Part shown: piece by piece, positions 17,021 to 26,731 of the stretch
Layout: every line of letters begins with the position of its first letter
How positions within the stretch are numbered: the first letter of the stretch is position 1
Assembly (NCBI RefSeq): GCF_006539165.1
Contig: NZ_BJMM01000029.1
Location: 31,911-95,910 of the forward strand
DNA length: 64,000 nt
Origin: Streptomyces cacaoi
GTDB taxonomy: Bacteria > Actinomycetota > Actinomycetes > Streptomycetales > Streptomycetaceae
Direction: 5' to 3'
Translations under genes and position numbers: made by a program
Notes under the pieces: generated by a model
What the model was told of the DNA's origin: nothing
What the model saw: only the letters and a program-made list of their open reading frames with translations
Databases searched by the model: none

Positions 17021-17150
17021 TCGTCTGCTGCCGTGCCGTCGTGCTGTCGTGCCGTCGTGCTGCTGTGCCGTCGTGCTGCCGTGCTGCCGTGCTGCCGTCG
17101 TGCTGCTGTGCTTCCGCCGTGCTTCTGCTGTGCTTCCGCCGTGGTGCCGG
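17021..17150. repeat. Degenerate GTGCTGCCGTC-type tandem repeat in a divergent promoter region
   Basis: About a dozen variants of an 8-11 base unit (GTGCTGCC, GTGCTGTCGTC, GTGCTTCCGCC) run without interruption between the two divergent glycosyltransferase genes. The repeat keeps several frames open, which explains the long spurious N-terminal extensions there. Confidence 0.75.
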
Positions 17151-17245
17151 TGGGGTCTCCGCCCGGTGCCCGCCGGCGTCCACCCCGCAGCCTGCCACGG
17201 GAGCCCCGGGCCGCCCCGAATCCGTCCGGGGTACTGTCGGCGGCG

Positions 17246-18400
17246 ATGGACAAGACCCTGATCGTCACCAACGACTTCCCGCCGCGGCCCGGCGGCATCC
17301 AGGCGTTCCTGCACAGCATGGCGCTGCGCCTGGACCCGTCCCGGGTCGTCGTCTACGCCTCCACCTGGAAGCGCGGCCGGGAAGGCGCCGAGGCCACCGC
17401 GGCCTTCGACGCCGAGCAGCCCTTCACCGTCGTCCGCGACCGTACGACGATGCTGCTGCCCACCGCGCGCGTGACCAGGCGTGCCGTGGGCCTGCTGCGG
17501 GAACACGGCTGCCGCGCCGTGTGGTTCGGCGCCGCCGCGCCGCTGGGGCTGATGGCTCCGGCGCTGCGCAGGGCCGGAGCCGAGCGGCTGGTGGCGACCA
17601 CGCACGGGCACGAGGCCGGCTGGGCCCAGCTCCCGGCCGCGCGGCAGCTGCTGCGCAGGATCGGCGAGGGCACCGACACGCTCACCTACCTCGGCGAGTA
17701 CACCCGCTCCCGGATCGCCGGGGCGCTGACGCCGCAGGCGGCGGCCCGCATGGTGCAACTCCCGCCCGGCGTCGACGAGAAGACGTTCCATCCGGGCTCC
17801 GGGGGCGCGGCCGTCCGCGCGCGGCTGGGGCTGACGGACCGGCCGGTGATCGTGTGCGTCTCCCGGCTGGTGCGCCGCAAGGGCCAGGACACGCTCATCG
17901 AGGCGATGCCCCGGGTGCTGCGTGCGGTGCCGGACGCGGTGCTGCTGATCGTCGGCGGCGGGCCCTACCGCGCCGATCTGGAGAAGCTCGCCGCCTCCCG
18001 GGGGCTGACGGACTCCGTCCGCTTCACCGGGCCGGTGGAATGGGAGGAGCTGCCCGCGCACTTCGGCGCCGGTGACGTGTTCGCCATGCCGTGCCGGACG
18101 CGGCGCGGCGGGCTCGATGTCGAGGGTCTGGGCATCGTCTATCTGGAGGCCTCGGCCACCGGGCTGCCCGTCGTCGCGGGCGACTCCGGCGGGGCGCCCG
18201 ACGCGGTGCTCGACGGTGAGACGGGCTGGGTGGTGCCCGGCGGCCGTCCGGCCGAGACCGCCGACCGCCTCGTGGAGCTGCTGCGCGATCCGGCGCTGCG
18301 TGAGCGCATGGGCGCGCGGGGCCGCGGCTGGGTCGAGGAGCAGTGGCGCTGGGATCTGCTGGCCGGAAAGCTCCGCGAACTGCTGGCCCCCGCGGGCTGA
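17246..18400 (+). CDS. pimB: GT4 glycosyltransferase, PimB'-like alpha-mannosyltransferase
   Basis: This 384-residue GT-B enzyme closely follows the PimB' family, which adds the second mannose to phosphatidylinositol monomannoside from GDP-mannose at the inner membrane face. Key segments are TNDFPPRPGGIQAFLH at the N-terminus, VSRLVRRKGQDTLIEAMPRVL (donor domain start), GGGPYRADLEKLA and the EX7E-type stretch EGLGIVYLEASATGLPVV. TACTGT at 17232-17237 lies 8 bases before the ATG, so the mRNA may be leaderless. The divergent GT87 gene supports a shared mannolipid role. Confidence 0.82.
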   Translation: MDKTLIVTNDFPPRPGGIQAFLHSMALRLDPSRVVVYASTWKRGREGAEATAAFDAEQPFTVVRDRTTMLLPTARVTRRAVGLLREHGCRAVWFGAAAPLGLMAPALRRAGAERLVATTHGHEAGWAQLPAARQLLRRIGEGTDTLTYLGEYTRSRIAGALTPQAAARMVQLPPGVDEKTFHPGSGGAAVRARLGLTDRPVIVCVSRLVRRKGQDTLIEAMPRVLRAVPDAVLLIVGGGPYRADLEKLAASRGLTDSVRFTGPVEWEELPAHFGAGDVFAMPCRTRRGGLDVEGLGIVYLEASATGLPVVAGDSGGAPDAVLDGETGWVVPGGRPAETADRLVELLRDPALRERMGARGRGWVEEQWRWDLLAGKLRELLAPAG

Positions 18401-18539
18401 GCGCCGGCGCGCACCGCGGTTCCGGCCCGTCCCCGGCGGCGGTTCAGGGGGCGGGGCCGACGGCATATCCCGGTGCGCCGCGCCCTGTCGTGCGGCACGC
18501 TGCTGTGAGCCATGTCCCGTGACCCACAGGAGCCGCAGC

Positions 18540-19493
<954 letters not shown>

Positions 19494-19498
19494 CGTAC

Positions 19499-19551
19499 CC
19501 GGCGGGTGCCCGGCCGCGCGCCGCCGCCGGGGCCGGGCGCCCGCGCCGGGT
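19499..19551. terminator. Bidirectional terminator between convergent LLM and FadD-like genes
   Basis: CCCGGCGGGTGCCCGGCC on the left pairs, with a small bulge, with the segment ending GCCCGCGCCGGG on the right. The hairpin occupies the whole 57-base gap between the two stop codons. Confidence 0.65.
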
Positions 19552-21383
19552 CAGGCCGAGTAGATCGCCTCGATCTCGTCGGCGAAGTCCTTGGCGACGA
19601 CGGCCCGCTTCAGTTTCAGCGAGGGGGTGATGTGCCCGGACTCCTCGGTGAACTGGTGGTCGAGTACGCGGAACTTGCGCACCGACTCGGCGCGGGAGAC
19701 AAGGGTGTTGCCGTCGTCCACGGCCCGCTGGAGCGCGGCGTGCAGCTCGTCGTCCGCCAGCAGCTCCGCGTGGCTGAGCCCCGTCTTGCCGTGCTCGGCG
19801 GCCCAGCGCGGCAGGAACTCCTCGTCGACGGTGAGCAGCGCGCCGATGAACGGGCGGCCGTCGCCGACGACCATGCACTCGGCCACCAGCGCGTGCGAGC
19901 GGATCCGGTCCTCGATGACCGCGGGCGCGACGTTCTTGCCCGCGGCCGTCACCAGGATCTCCTTCTTGCGCCCGGTGATCGACAGATAGCCGTCGACGTC
20001 CAGGGAGCCGAGGTCGCCGGTGTGGAACCAGCCGTCGGACAGGGCGTCGTCGGTGGCCTGCTGGTTGTTCCAGTAGCCGGTGAACAGGTGCTCCCCGTGC
20101 AGCAGTACCTCGCCGTCGTCGTCGATCCGGATGACGGAGCCGGGCAGCGGCTGTCCGACGGTGCCGATCTTCGGCCGGTCGTAGGGGTTGAAGGCGGTGG
20201 CCGCGCAGGACTCGGTCAGCCCGTAGCCCTCCAGGACGGTGAAGCCGATGCCGCGGAAGAAGTGGCCCAGGTGCGCGCCGAGCGGGGCGCCGCCGGAGAT
20301 GGCGTGGGTGGCCCGGCCGCCGAGGACGGCGCGCAGCTTGCTGTAGACGAGCTTGTCGAAGACCTTGTGTTTGAGCCGCAGCCCGAGCGACGGCCCGGCG
20401 GAGGTGTCCAGGGCGCGGCTGTACGCGCCGGCGACGGCGGCGGCCTTGTCGAAGATGCCGCCCTTGCCGCCCGCCACGGCCTGGGCGCGGGCCGCGTTGA
20501 AGACCTTCTCGAAGACGCGCGGCACGCCCAGCACCATCGTGGGCCGGAACGCGCCGAGTTCGTCGGTGAGCGTCTTGAGGTCGCTGACGTGCCCGAGCTT
20601 GATGGGCGCCATGACGGCGGCGACCTGCACCAGCCGCCCGAAGACGTGCGCGACGGGCAGGAACAGCAGCACGGAGCCCTCGCCGGGCCGGAACATCGGC
20701 CGCAGCCGCTCGACGACGTTGCCGCACTCGGCGAAGAAGCTGCGGTGGGTGAGCACACAGCCCTTGGGGCGGCCGGTGGTGCCGGAGGTGTAGACGATGG
20801 TGGCGGGGGAGTCGGCGTCGGCCACCGAGCTGCGGTCCTCGACCGTTGTGTCGCTGATCGAGGCGCCCTGCTCGGTGAGTCGGGCCACCGCGCCCTGTCC
20901 GCTCCCCTCCTGCTGCCCGTCGCCCGGCTCGTCCTCGTCGATCTGCCAGACGTGCGCCAGGCTGGGCAGCCGGTCGCGCACGGAGTCGACGGCGGCGGCG
21001 TGCGCGGCGGTCTCCACGAGGCAGGCGGTGGCGCCGGAGTCGCCGAGGATCCAGGAGATCTGCTCGGGCGAACTCGTCTCGTACACGGGGACGGTGACAG
21101 CGCCGGCGCTCCAGATGGCGAAGTCCAGCAGCGTCCACTCGTAGCGGGTGCGCGACATCAGGCCCACCCGGTCGCCCGGCTCGATCCCGGCGGCGATCAG
21201 CCCCTTGGCCGCGGCCCGTACCTCGGCGAGGAACTCGGCAGCGGTCAGGTCCTCCCACCGGCCGTTCCGCTTGCGGCCCACGACGGGCAGATCCGGGTGC
21301 TGCGCCGCGTTGCGGCGGATCAGGTCCGTCAGGTTTCCGTCGGCGGGAACTTCGTAGAGGGCCGGAAGGCTGAACTCGCGCAA
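19551..21383 (-). CDS. Long-chain acyl-CoA synthetase (FadD15-like, AMP-forming)
   Basis: This 610-residue adenylate-forming enzyme activates long-chain fatty acids to acyl-CoA. Motifs are IVYTSGTTGRPKGC (P-loop), the FAE-type gate region, GYGLTESCAATAFN, DGWFHTGDLGSLDVDGYLSITGRKKE and the catalytic C-terminal Lys in PSLKLKRAVVAKDF. The start is taken as TTG at 21383 (LREFSLPALYEVPADGN) because AGGAG lies 8 bases upstream and homologues of this type begin here; the frame is open to 21500 without another good site. It diverges from a phosphoesterase gene. Confidence 0.92.
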   Translation of the reverse strand: MREFSLPALYEVPADGNLTDLIRRNAAQHPDLPVVGRKRNGRWEDLTAAEFLAEVRAAAKGLIAAGIEPGDRVGLMSRTRYEWTLLDFAIWSAGAVTVPVYETSSPEQISWILGDSGATACLVETAAHAAAVDSVRDRLPSLAHVWQIDEDEPGDGQQEGSGQGAVARLTEQGASISDTTVEDRSSVADADSPATIVYTSGTTGRPKGCVLTHRSFFAECGNVVERLRPMFRPGEGSVLLFLPVAHVFGRLVQVAAVMAPIKLGHVSDLKTLTDELGAFRPTMVLGVPRVFEKVFNAARAQAVAGGKGGIFDKAAAVAGAYSRALDTSAGPSLGLRLKHKVFDKLVYSKLRAVLGGRATHAISGGAPLGAHLGHFFRGIGFTVLEGYGLTESCAATAFNPYDRPKIGTVGQPLPGSVIRIDDDGEVLLHGEHLFTGYWNNQQATDDALSDGWFHTGDLGSLDVDGYLSITGRKKEILVTAAGKNVAPAVIEDRIRSHALVAECMVVGDGRPFIGALLTVDEEFLPRWAAEHGKTGLSHAELLADDELHAALQRAVDDGNTLVSRAESVRKFRVLDHQFTEESGHITPSLKLKRAVVAKDFADEIEAIYSA

Positions 21384-21704
21384 GACTGCTGCTCCTCGTC
21401 GGCACCAAGGACGGGGGCCGTCGAGGCGGCCTCCCTTGGCTCGCTTGCCTCGGTCGGGGCCGCTGCGGGGCCCCGGAATGACGGCCCGGACGTTACCCAC
21501 GGGTATGGGCCGCGGGGTAGAGGGGAACGCCGAGATGTCTTGTGCGTCACACGGCGGAACTCTCGCAAAGAGGGCTCAATCGCAGCGTAGTCCAGCCGTT
21601 CGGGAACAAGGAATCGCGCGCGGGGATCCCGGCCGCCCGGCCGGTGCCCGCACGAACGTTCCCGATCGTCCCCGGACGGCCGCACCACGACCTAGGCTGG
21701 GCCC
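21384..21704. other. 321-bp divergent region, FadD-like / phosphoesterase
   Basis: This region should contain both promoters. The only clear element is TAGGCT at 21693-21698, 6 bases before the phosphoesterase ATG. I see no ORF or long repeat. Confidence 0.45.
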
Positions 21705-22466
21705 ATGCGTGTGCATGTGGTGAGCGACGTCCACGGCAACAGCCGGGATCTCGCGAAGGCGGGGGAGGGCGCGGACGCGCTGGTCTGCCTCGGCGATCTG
21801 GTCCTCTTCCTCGACTACGCCGACCACTCCCGCGGCATCTTCCCCGAGCTGTTCGGCGTCGAGAACGCCGACCGGATCGTCGAACTGCGCACCGCACGCC
21901 GCTTCACCGAGGCCCGCGCGCTCTCCCGCCGGCTGTGGGCGGGCGTGGACCGCGACTCCGTGACCGAGGAGGCCGTGCGCCGCCAGTACGCCGAACTGTT
22001 CGCCGCCTTCCCCACCCCCACCTACGCCACCTACGGCAACGTCGATGTGCCGTCGCTGTGGCCCGAGTACGCCGGACCCGGTACGACCGTCCTGGACGGC
22101 GAGGCCGTGGACATCGGCGGGCTGCGCTTCGGCTTCGTCGGCGGCGGCCTGCGCACCCCGATGCGCACCCCCTACGAGATCGACGACGAGACCTACGCCG
22201 AGAAGATCGCCGCGCTCGGCCCGGTCGACGTCCTGTGCACCCACATCCCGCCCGAGGTGCCGGACCTGTGCTACGACGTCGTCGCCCGCCGCTTCGAGCG
22301 CGGCAGCACCGCACTGCTGGACGCCGTCCACGAACTGCGCCCGCGCTACCACTTCTTCGGCCACGTCCATCAGCCGCTGGCGCGCCGGATGCGGATCGGG
22401 CCGACCGAGTGCGTCAACGTCGGCCACTTCAACGCCACGGGCACGCCCTGGGTCCTGGAGTGGTGA
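21705..22466 (+). CDS. Calcineurin-like metallophosphoesterase
   Basis: This 253-residue protein has the dimetal phosphoesterase signature: DVHGN near the N-terminus (MRVHVVSDVHGNSRDL), LGDLVLF, YATYGNVDVPSLW, LCTHIPPE and FFGHVHQPLARRM. All metal-ligand positions are kept, so it should be active. TAGGCT lies 6 bases before the ATG, pointing to a leaderless transcript. The substrate (nucleotide, phospholipid head group or protein) is not evident. Confidence 0.87.
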   Translation: MRVHVVSDVHGNSRDLAKAGEGADALVCLGDLVLFLDYADHSRGIFPELFGVENADRIVELRTARRFTEARALSRRLWAGVDRDSVTEEAVRRQYAELFAAFPTPTYATYGNVDVPSLWPEYAGPGTTVLDGEAVDIGGLRFGFVGGGLRTPMRTPYEIDDETYAEKIAALGPVDVLCTHIPPEVPDLCYDVVARRFERGSTALLDAVHELRPRYHFFGHVHQPLARRMRIGPTECVNVGHFNATGTPWVLEW

Positions 22467-22686
22467 CGGGCCCGGGCCCCGCGCGCCCGGCGGGTGCGCC
22501 CGCCGACCGCGCCGGACGCGCCCGCACAGGCGCGGGGTAGCCTTCCTGCGGCGGGCCGCGGCGGTCCGCCGGGCCCCTCGGAAGCTCACCGCCGCCACCG
22601 GGCCGAGGGGGAAGCCGGGACAGCGTCCCGGGCGGGCGACCGCCGGCGGCGGCACACGGAAAACGGGCACATCGGAGGGCCACTCG

Positions 22687-23163
22687 ATGGCGGAACACAC
22701 CAGCTCCACGATCACCGTCGACGCAGCACCCGGCGCTGTGATGAAGGTGATCTCCGACTTCCCGCGCTACCCCGAGTGGGCAGGCGAGGTGAAGGAGGCC
22801 GAGGTCCTCGAAGAGGACGAGCGGGGCCGCGCCGCCCAGGTGCGCCTGCTGCTGGACGCCGGCGCGATCAAGGACGAGCACACCCTCGCCTACGAGTGGC
22901 CGGACGAGCACGAGGTGCGCTGGTCCCTGGTGAAGTCCCAGATGCTGCGCTCGCTCGACGGCGTGTACCGCCTCACACCGGTCGACGGCGGGGCGCGCAC
23001 CGAGGTCATGTACCAGCTGACCGTCGACGTCAAGATCCCGATGCTCGGCATGATCAAGCGCAAGGCCGAGAAGGTCATCATCGACCGTGCGCTGGACGGC
23101 CTCCGCAAGCGCGTCGAGGAAGGCGGCGGCGAGACCGCCGAGGGCCGGGGAGAGGCCAACTGA
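22687..23163 (+). CDS. SRPBCC-family (START-like) ligand-binding protein
   Basis: This 158-residue protein has the helix-grip fold of cyclase/dehydrase proteins: TSSTITVDAAPGAVMKVISDFPRYPEWAGEVKEAEV is typical of the N-terminal strand-helix, and the C-terminal helix (MIKRKAEKVIIDRALDGLRKRVEE) closes the pocket. GGAGG precedes the ATG at a suitable distance. The gene starts a run with an ArsA-like ATPase and a DUF5304 protein that I remember as conserved together in Streptomyces. The ligand is unknown. Confidence 0.87.
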   Translation: MAEHTSSTITVDAAPGAVMKVISDFPRYPEWAGEVKEAEVLEEDERGRAAQVRLLLDAGAIKDEHTLAYEWPDEHEVRWSLVKSQMLRSLDGVYRLTPVDGGARTEVMYQLTVDVKIPMLGMIKRKAEKVIIDRALDGLRKRVEEGGGETAEGRGEAN

Positions 23164-23246
23164 CCGGCCGGAGCGCCCCGGAGGAGCCCGCGGGCCCGCG
23201 CCCGCACGACGAACGAGCCCCCCAGCGGGGTCAGGAGCGGGAGCAG

Positions 23247-24683
23247 ATGCCGGCCGACACCGCCGACAACGCCGACAAGACCGAGGGCGCCGGCAGCGCG
23301 GCGGAGGCCGACACCGGCGACGGCACCGTGGACGGCCCGCACACCGTGCTGGTCACCGGCGCAGGCGGCAGCGGGCGCACCACCGTGGCCGCCGCCACCG
23401 CCTGCGCCGCGGCCGGACTCGGCCACCGCGTCCTGCTGGTCAGCCCCGAGCCCGCCGCCCGGCTGGCCGGCCTCCTCGGCCACGAGGCCCCCGAGCGGGC
23501 CGGCTCGGCGGACGAGCCCGGCGTCCCCCGCGCCGTGCCGGGCATACCCGGCCTGTGGCTGCTGCGTGTCGACGCCGGGCAGGAGTTCCGCACCCGCGCC
23601 GTCCAGCTCCAGGAGCGGGGCAAGGCCGCACTGGACCTCCTCGGCGCCGTCCCCCTGGACGAGGACGAGCTGACCCAGCTCCCCGGCACGGCGGGCCCCG
23701 CACTGCTGCACGCCCTGCGCACCGCGCACCGAGGCGGCACCGGGTACGCGGACGGCGCGGGGAGCGCACACGGCGCGGAGGCCCCGGACGGCTTCGACGG
23801 CGTCGATATCGTCGTCGCGGATCTGCCGCCGCTGCCGGACGGGCTCAATCTGCTCGTCCTGCCCGAGCAGACGCGCCGCTGGCTGACCCGCCTCGTGCCG
23901 CCGGAACGGCAGACCGCCCGCTCGCTGCGCCCCGTGCTCGCCCAGCTCGCCGGCGCGCCCATGCCGGCCCAGTGGCTGTACGAGACGACGACCCGCTGGA
24001 GCGGCGAACTCGCCGGGACCGAGCGCGTTCTGGGCGCCCCGCGCACCGTCGTCCGGCTGGTGACCGAGCCCGGCCCGCTCGCCGCCGACGAACTGCGCAC
24101 CGCTCTCGCCGGGGCCAGGCTGCACGGGCTGCGCCTGGAATCCGTGATCGTCAACCGGCTGGTACCGGTCGGGTCGGCCGACAGCTGGCTGTCCGGGCTC
24201 TCCGGCCGCCAGCAGGAGACCCTCGCCCGGCTGCGCGAGGAGTGCGCCGCGCTGGACGTCCCGCTGTGCGAACTGCCGCACCTGGGGCGCGACCCGCGGG
24301 GCGCCGACGACCTCACGGCGCTGGCCCGCGCCGCCCGCAGCGCCGCCGCGCACGGGGTCGAGCCCGGGCCCCCGCCGCGCACCGGACGGGTCTACGCGGC
24401 GGCCGACGACGTGCCGCAGGGCTGGGTGGAGGACCGGCTCGCCGAGGACGGCCTGCTGGTGTGGCATCTGCCGCTGCCGGGCGCCGTCCGCGAGGAGCTG
24501 CAACTCGTCCGCCGTGGCGAGGTGTTGACCGTCGGTGTCGGCCCCTACCGGCGGGTGCTGCCGCTGCCGGCCGCGCTGCGCCGCTGCCGGGTGTCCGGCG
24601 CGGGCCTGACGGACGGCACCCTGCGGGTCCGCTTCACCCCGGACCCCCAGCTGTGGCCGCGCACGGACGGTACGGGTTCCTGA
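23247..24683 (+). CDS. ArsA/MinD-like ATPase with altered P-loop
   Basis: This 478-residue protein belongs to the ArsA/SIMIBI class by its order of motifs: P-loop GAGGSGRTTVAAATAC near residue 38, VDIVVADLPPLPDGLNLLVLPEQTRRWL as the switch II/adenine region, and LESVIVNRLVP. The deviant Walker A signature is GKGGxGK(T/S) in active family members; here the first Lys is Ala and the P-loop Lys is Arg44. ATP hydrolysis is therefore doubtful. The C-terminal part (VREELQLVRRGEVLTVGVGPYRRVLPLP) resembles the HSP20-like ArsA_HSP20 domain. The ATG has GGGAG upstream. Confidence 0.8.
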   Translation: MPADTADNADKTEGAGSAAEADTGDGTVDGPHTVLVTGAGGSGRTTVAAATACAAAGLGHRVLLVSPEPAARLAGLLGHEAPERAGSADEPGVPRAVPGIPGLWLLRVDAGQEFRTRAVQLQERGKAALDLLGAVPLDEDELTQLPGTAGPALLHALRTAHRGGTGYADGAGSAHGAEAPDGFDGVDIVVADLPPLPDGLNLLVLPEQTRRWLTRLVPPERQTARSLRPVLAQLAGAPMPAQWLYETTTRWSGELAGTERVLGAPRTVVRLVTEPGPLAADELRTALAGARLHGLRLESVIVNRLVPVGSADSWLSGLSGRQQETLARLREECAALDVPLCELPHLGRDPRGADDLTALARAARSAAAHGVEPGPPPRTGRVYAAADDVPQGWVEDRLAEDGLLVWHLPLPGAVREELQLVRRGEVLTVGVGPYRRVLPLPAALRRCRVSGAGLTDGTLRVRFTPDPQLWPRTDGTGS

Positions 24684-24832
24684 TCCGGCCGCCGCACGCC
24701 TCCGCGCGGTTCGCCCGTTCGGGTAACGTCGGGGGAGACCGGAGAGACCGGACGGTCCGCCGTGCCGGGCCCCGGCCCCGAACCCCGGAGCGACCGCAGC
24801 GCACCGCTCCCCGCCGCCCGTAGGAGCCCGCC

Positions 24833-25594
24833 ATGCCCGCCATGAGCGACGATCCCGAGAACCCCGAGCGCCGCCAGGACGCGCGCACGCCGGGCGGAGC
24901 CGACGCGTCCGGCCCCGACCCGGACGCCTGGGCCGCGGCCTGCGAGGAGGACCTGGAGGCGGAGAAGGCCCGGCGCCGCGCGGCGTACGGGCCCGAGCCG
25001 GTCAGCGCGGCCGAGGAGCTGCGCCGGCTGGCCGACGCCGTCACCGAGAAGTTCGCCGAGCTGGGCGGCCCGTTCGCCAGGACGGTGGGGTCGGCGGCGG
25101 CGCAGGGCGTGGTCCAGCAGCTGTTCTCCCAGGCGCGCTCCGCGATCGAGCCGGTGATCGCCCGCAATCCGCAGGTCTTCGACCACCTCGCGGCGGCGGG
25201 CGGCGAACTGCTGGCCGCCTACCGCGCCGCCGTCCAGGAGTCCGAGACCCGCTGGACCCGCGGCCCCGACGGCCGGGCGGCCCCCGAGCGGGTCGACCTC
25301 GACGAGCGCGCCGACGCCGATGCCGCCGCCGCCGACGACGAGGACGACGAGGGCACCGCTCCCGGCAAGAGCGCCGAGGACAGCAGGGCCGCCGAGCACG
25401 CCGATCTCGGCAAGGGCGCCGACGACGAGGACGCCGGTCCCGGCAGGGGCGCCGCCCCCGAACCGCCCCGGCGGCCGGCCGAACACATCGACCTCGACGC
25501 CGACGGCCCCGCCGGACCGGCCCCCGGCACCGACGACTCCGGCGCCGACGGCCCTGAGGGCCCCGACACCGACGGCCCCGGCGACAGGCGCTGA
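24833..25594 (+). CDS. DUF5304-like acidic protein
   Basis: This 253-residue protein has a conserved helical core at about residues 30-140 (EDLEAEKARRRAAYG, SAAEELRRLADAVTEKFAELGGPFARTVG) and a long Asp/Glu/Pro-rich disordered C-terminal tail. I recognise it as the type called DUF5304 in Streptomyces, always close to the SRPBCC and ArsA-like genes. AGGAG lies upstream of the ATG. Function unknown; the context suggests a common but undefined process. Confidence 0.7.
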   Translation: MPAMSDDPENPERRQDARTPGGADASGPDPDAWAAACEEDLEAEKARRRAAYGPEPVSAAEELRRLADAVTEKFAELGGPFARTVGSAAAQGVVQQLFSQARSAIEPVIARNPQVFDHLAAAGGELLAAYRAAVQESETRWTRGPDGRAAPERVDLDERADADAAAADDEDDEGTAPGKSAEDSRAAEHADLGKGADDEDAGPGRGAAPEPPRRPAEHIDLDADGPAGPAPGTDDSGADGPEGPDTDGPGDRR

Positions 25595-25640
25595 CCCGGC
25601 CCCGGCCCGCGCGTTCCCGCCCTCCCTCGCTCTTCACCCC

Positions 25641-25690
25641 CCTCACCGCCCTTCACCGCCCTTCACTGCGTTCCACCGCCCTCCACCGTC
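25641..25690. repeat. Five 10-bp tandem units upstream of glucokinase
   Basis: Units 25641-50, 51-60, 61-70, 71-80 and 81-90 follow the consensus CTTCACCGCC with one to three changes each. The exact 10-bp pitch places every copy on nearly the same face of the helix. The block ends 82 bases before the glkA start. Confidence 0.7.
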
Positions 25691-25772
25691 CGTCGCCGTC
25701 CCGCTCGGGAGGCGACGGCTGCTCCGGTACGGTGGGCGGCGGCGGGGATCACAGCAGGAGACCGAGGGACAC

Positions 25773-26714
25773 ATGGGACTCACTATCGGGGTCGACATCG
25801 GCGGGACGAAGGTCGCGGCCGGGGTGGTCGACGAAGAGGGCAGGATCCTCGAAACGAGCAAGGTGCCGACCCCCGACACCCCCGAGGGCGTCGTCGACGC
25901 GATCGCCGACGCGGTACGCGAGGCCAGCGCGGAGCACAAGGTCGAGGCCGTCGGCATCGGCGCCCCGGGCTATGTGGACGACAAGCGCGCCACCGTGCTG
26001 TTCACCCCCAACCTCAGCTGGCGGCACGAGCCGCTGAAGGACAAGGTCGAGCAGCGCATCGATCTCCCCGTCGTCATCGAGAACGACGCCAACGCCGCCG
26101 CGTGGGGCGAGTACAAGTTCGGCGTCGGCACCGGCCACGAGGACGTCGTCTGCATCACCATCGGCACCGGGCTGGGCGGCGGCGCCATCATCGGCGGCAG
26201 GCTGCACCGCGGACGCTTCGGTGTGGCCGGGGAGTTCGGGCACATCCGCATGGTGCCGGACGGCCTGCTGTGCGGCTGCGGCAACCAGGGCTGCTGGGAG
26301 CAGTACGCCTCCGGCAGCGCCCTGCTCAGGTACGCGCGGCAGCGCGCCGCGGCCACTCCGGAGAACGCCGAGATCCTGCTCGGCCTGGGCGACGGCACCC
26401 CCGAGGGCATCGTCGGCAAGCACATCAGCGAGGCGGCCCGGCAGGGCGACGCGGTGGCGATCGACTCCTTCCGCGAACTGGCCCGCTGGGCGGGCGCCGG
26501 CCTGGCCGATCTGGCCTCGCTCTTCGACCCGGGCGCGTTCATCGTCGGCGGTGGCGTCTCCGACGAGGGCGAGCTGGTGCTCGATCCGATCCGCAAGTCC
26601 TACCGGCGCTGGCTGGTCGGCAGCGCCTGGCGGCCGCACGCCGAGGTGCTGGCAGCCCAACTCGGCGGCAAGGCCGGCCTGGTGGGCGTCGCGGACCTGG
26701 CCCGCCAGGGCTGA
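25773..26714 (+). CDS. glkA: ROK-family glucokinase
   Basis: This 313-residue enzyme phosphorylates glucose with ATP and in Streptomyces also takes part in glucose repression. It shows GVDIGGTKVAAGVVD (phosphate 1), ENDANAAAWGEYKFG with the catalytic Asp, ITIGTGLGGGAIIGG (phosphate 2), AGEFGHIRM and the ROK zinc signature CGCGNQGCWEQYASG. Length and motifs are complete. The ATG has GGAG upstream. The preceding DUF5304 gene and the following EEP-family gene are on the same strand. Confidence 0.95.
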   Translation: MGLTIGVDIGGTKVAAGVVDEEGRILETSKVPTPDTPEGVVDAIADAVREASAEHKVEAVGIGAPGYVDDKRATVLFTPNLSWRHEPLKDKVEQRIDLPVVIENDANAAAWGEYKFGVGTGHEDVVCITIGTGLGGGAIIGGRLHRGRFGVAGEFGHIRMVPDGLLCGCGNQGCWEQYASGSALLRYARQRAAATPENAEILLGLGDGTPEGIVGKHISEAARQGDAVAIDSFRELARWAGAGLADLASLFDPGAFIVGGGVSDEGELVLDPIRKSYRRWLVGSAWRPHAEVLAAQLGGKAGLVGVADLARQG

Positions 26715-26731
26715 GCGCGAAGGGGCGGACG

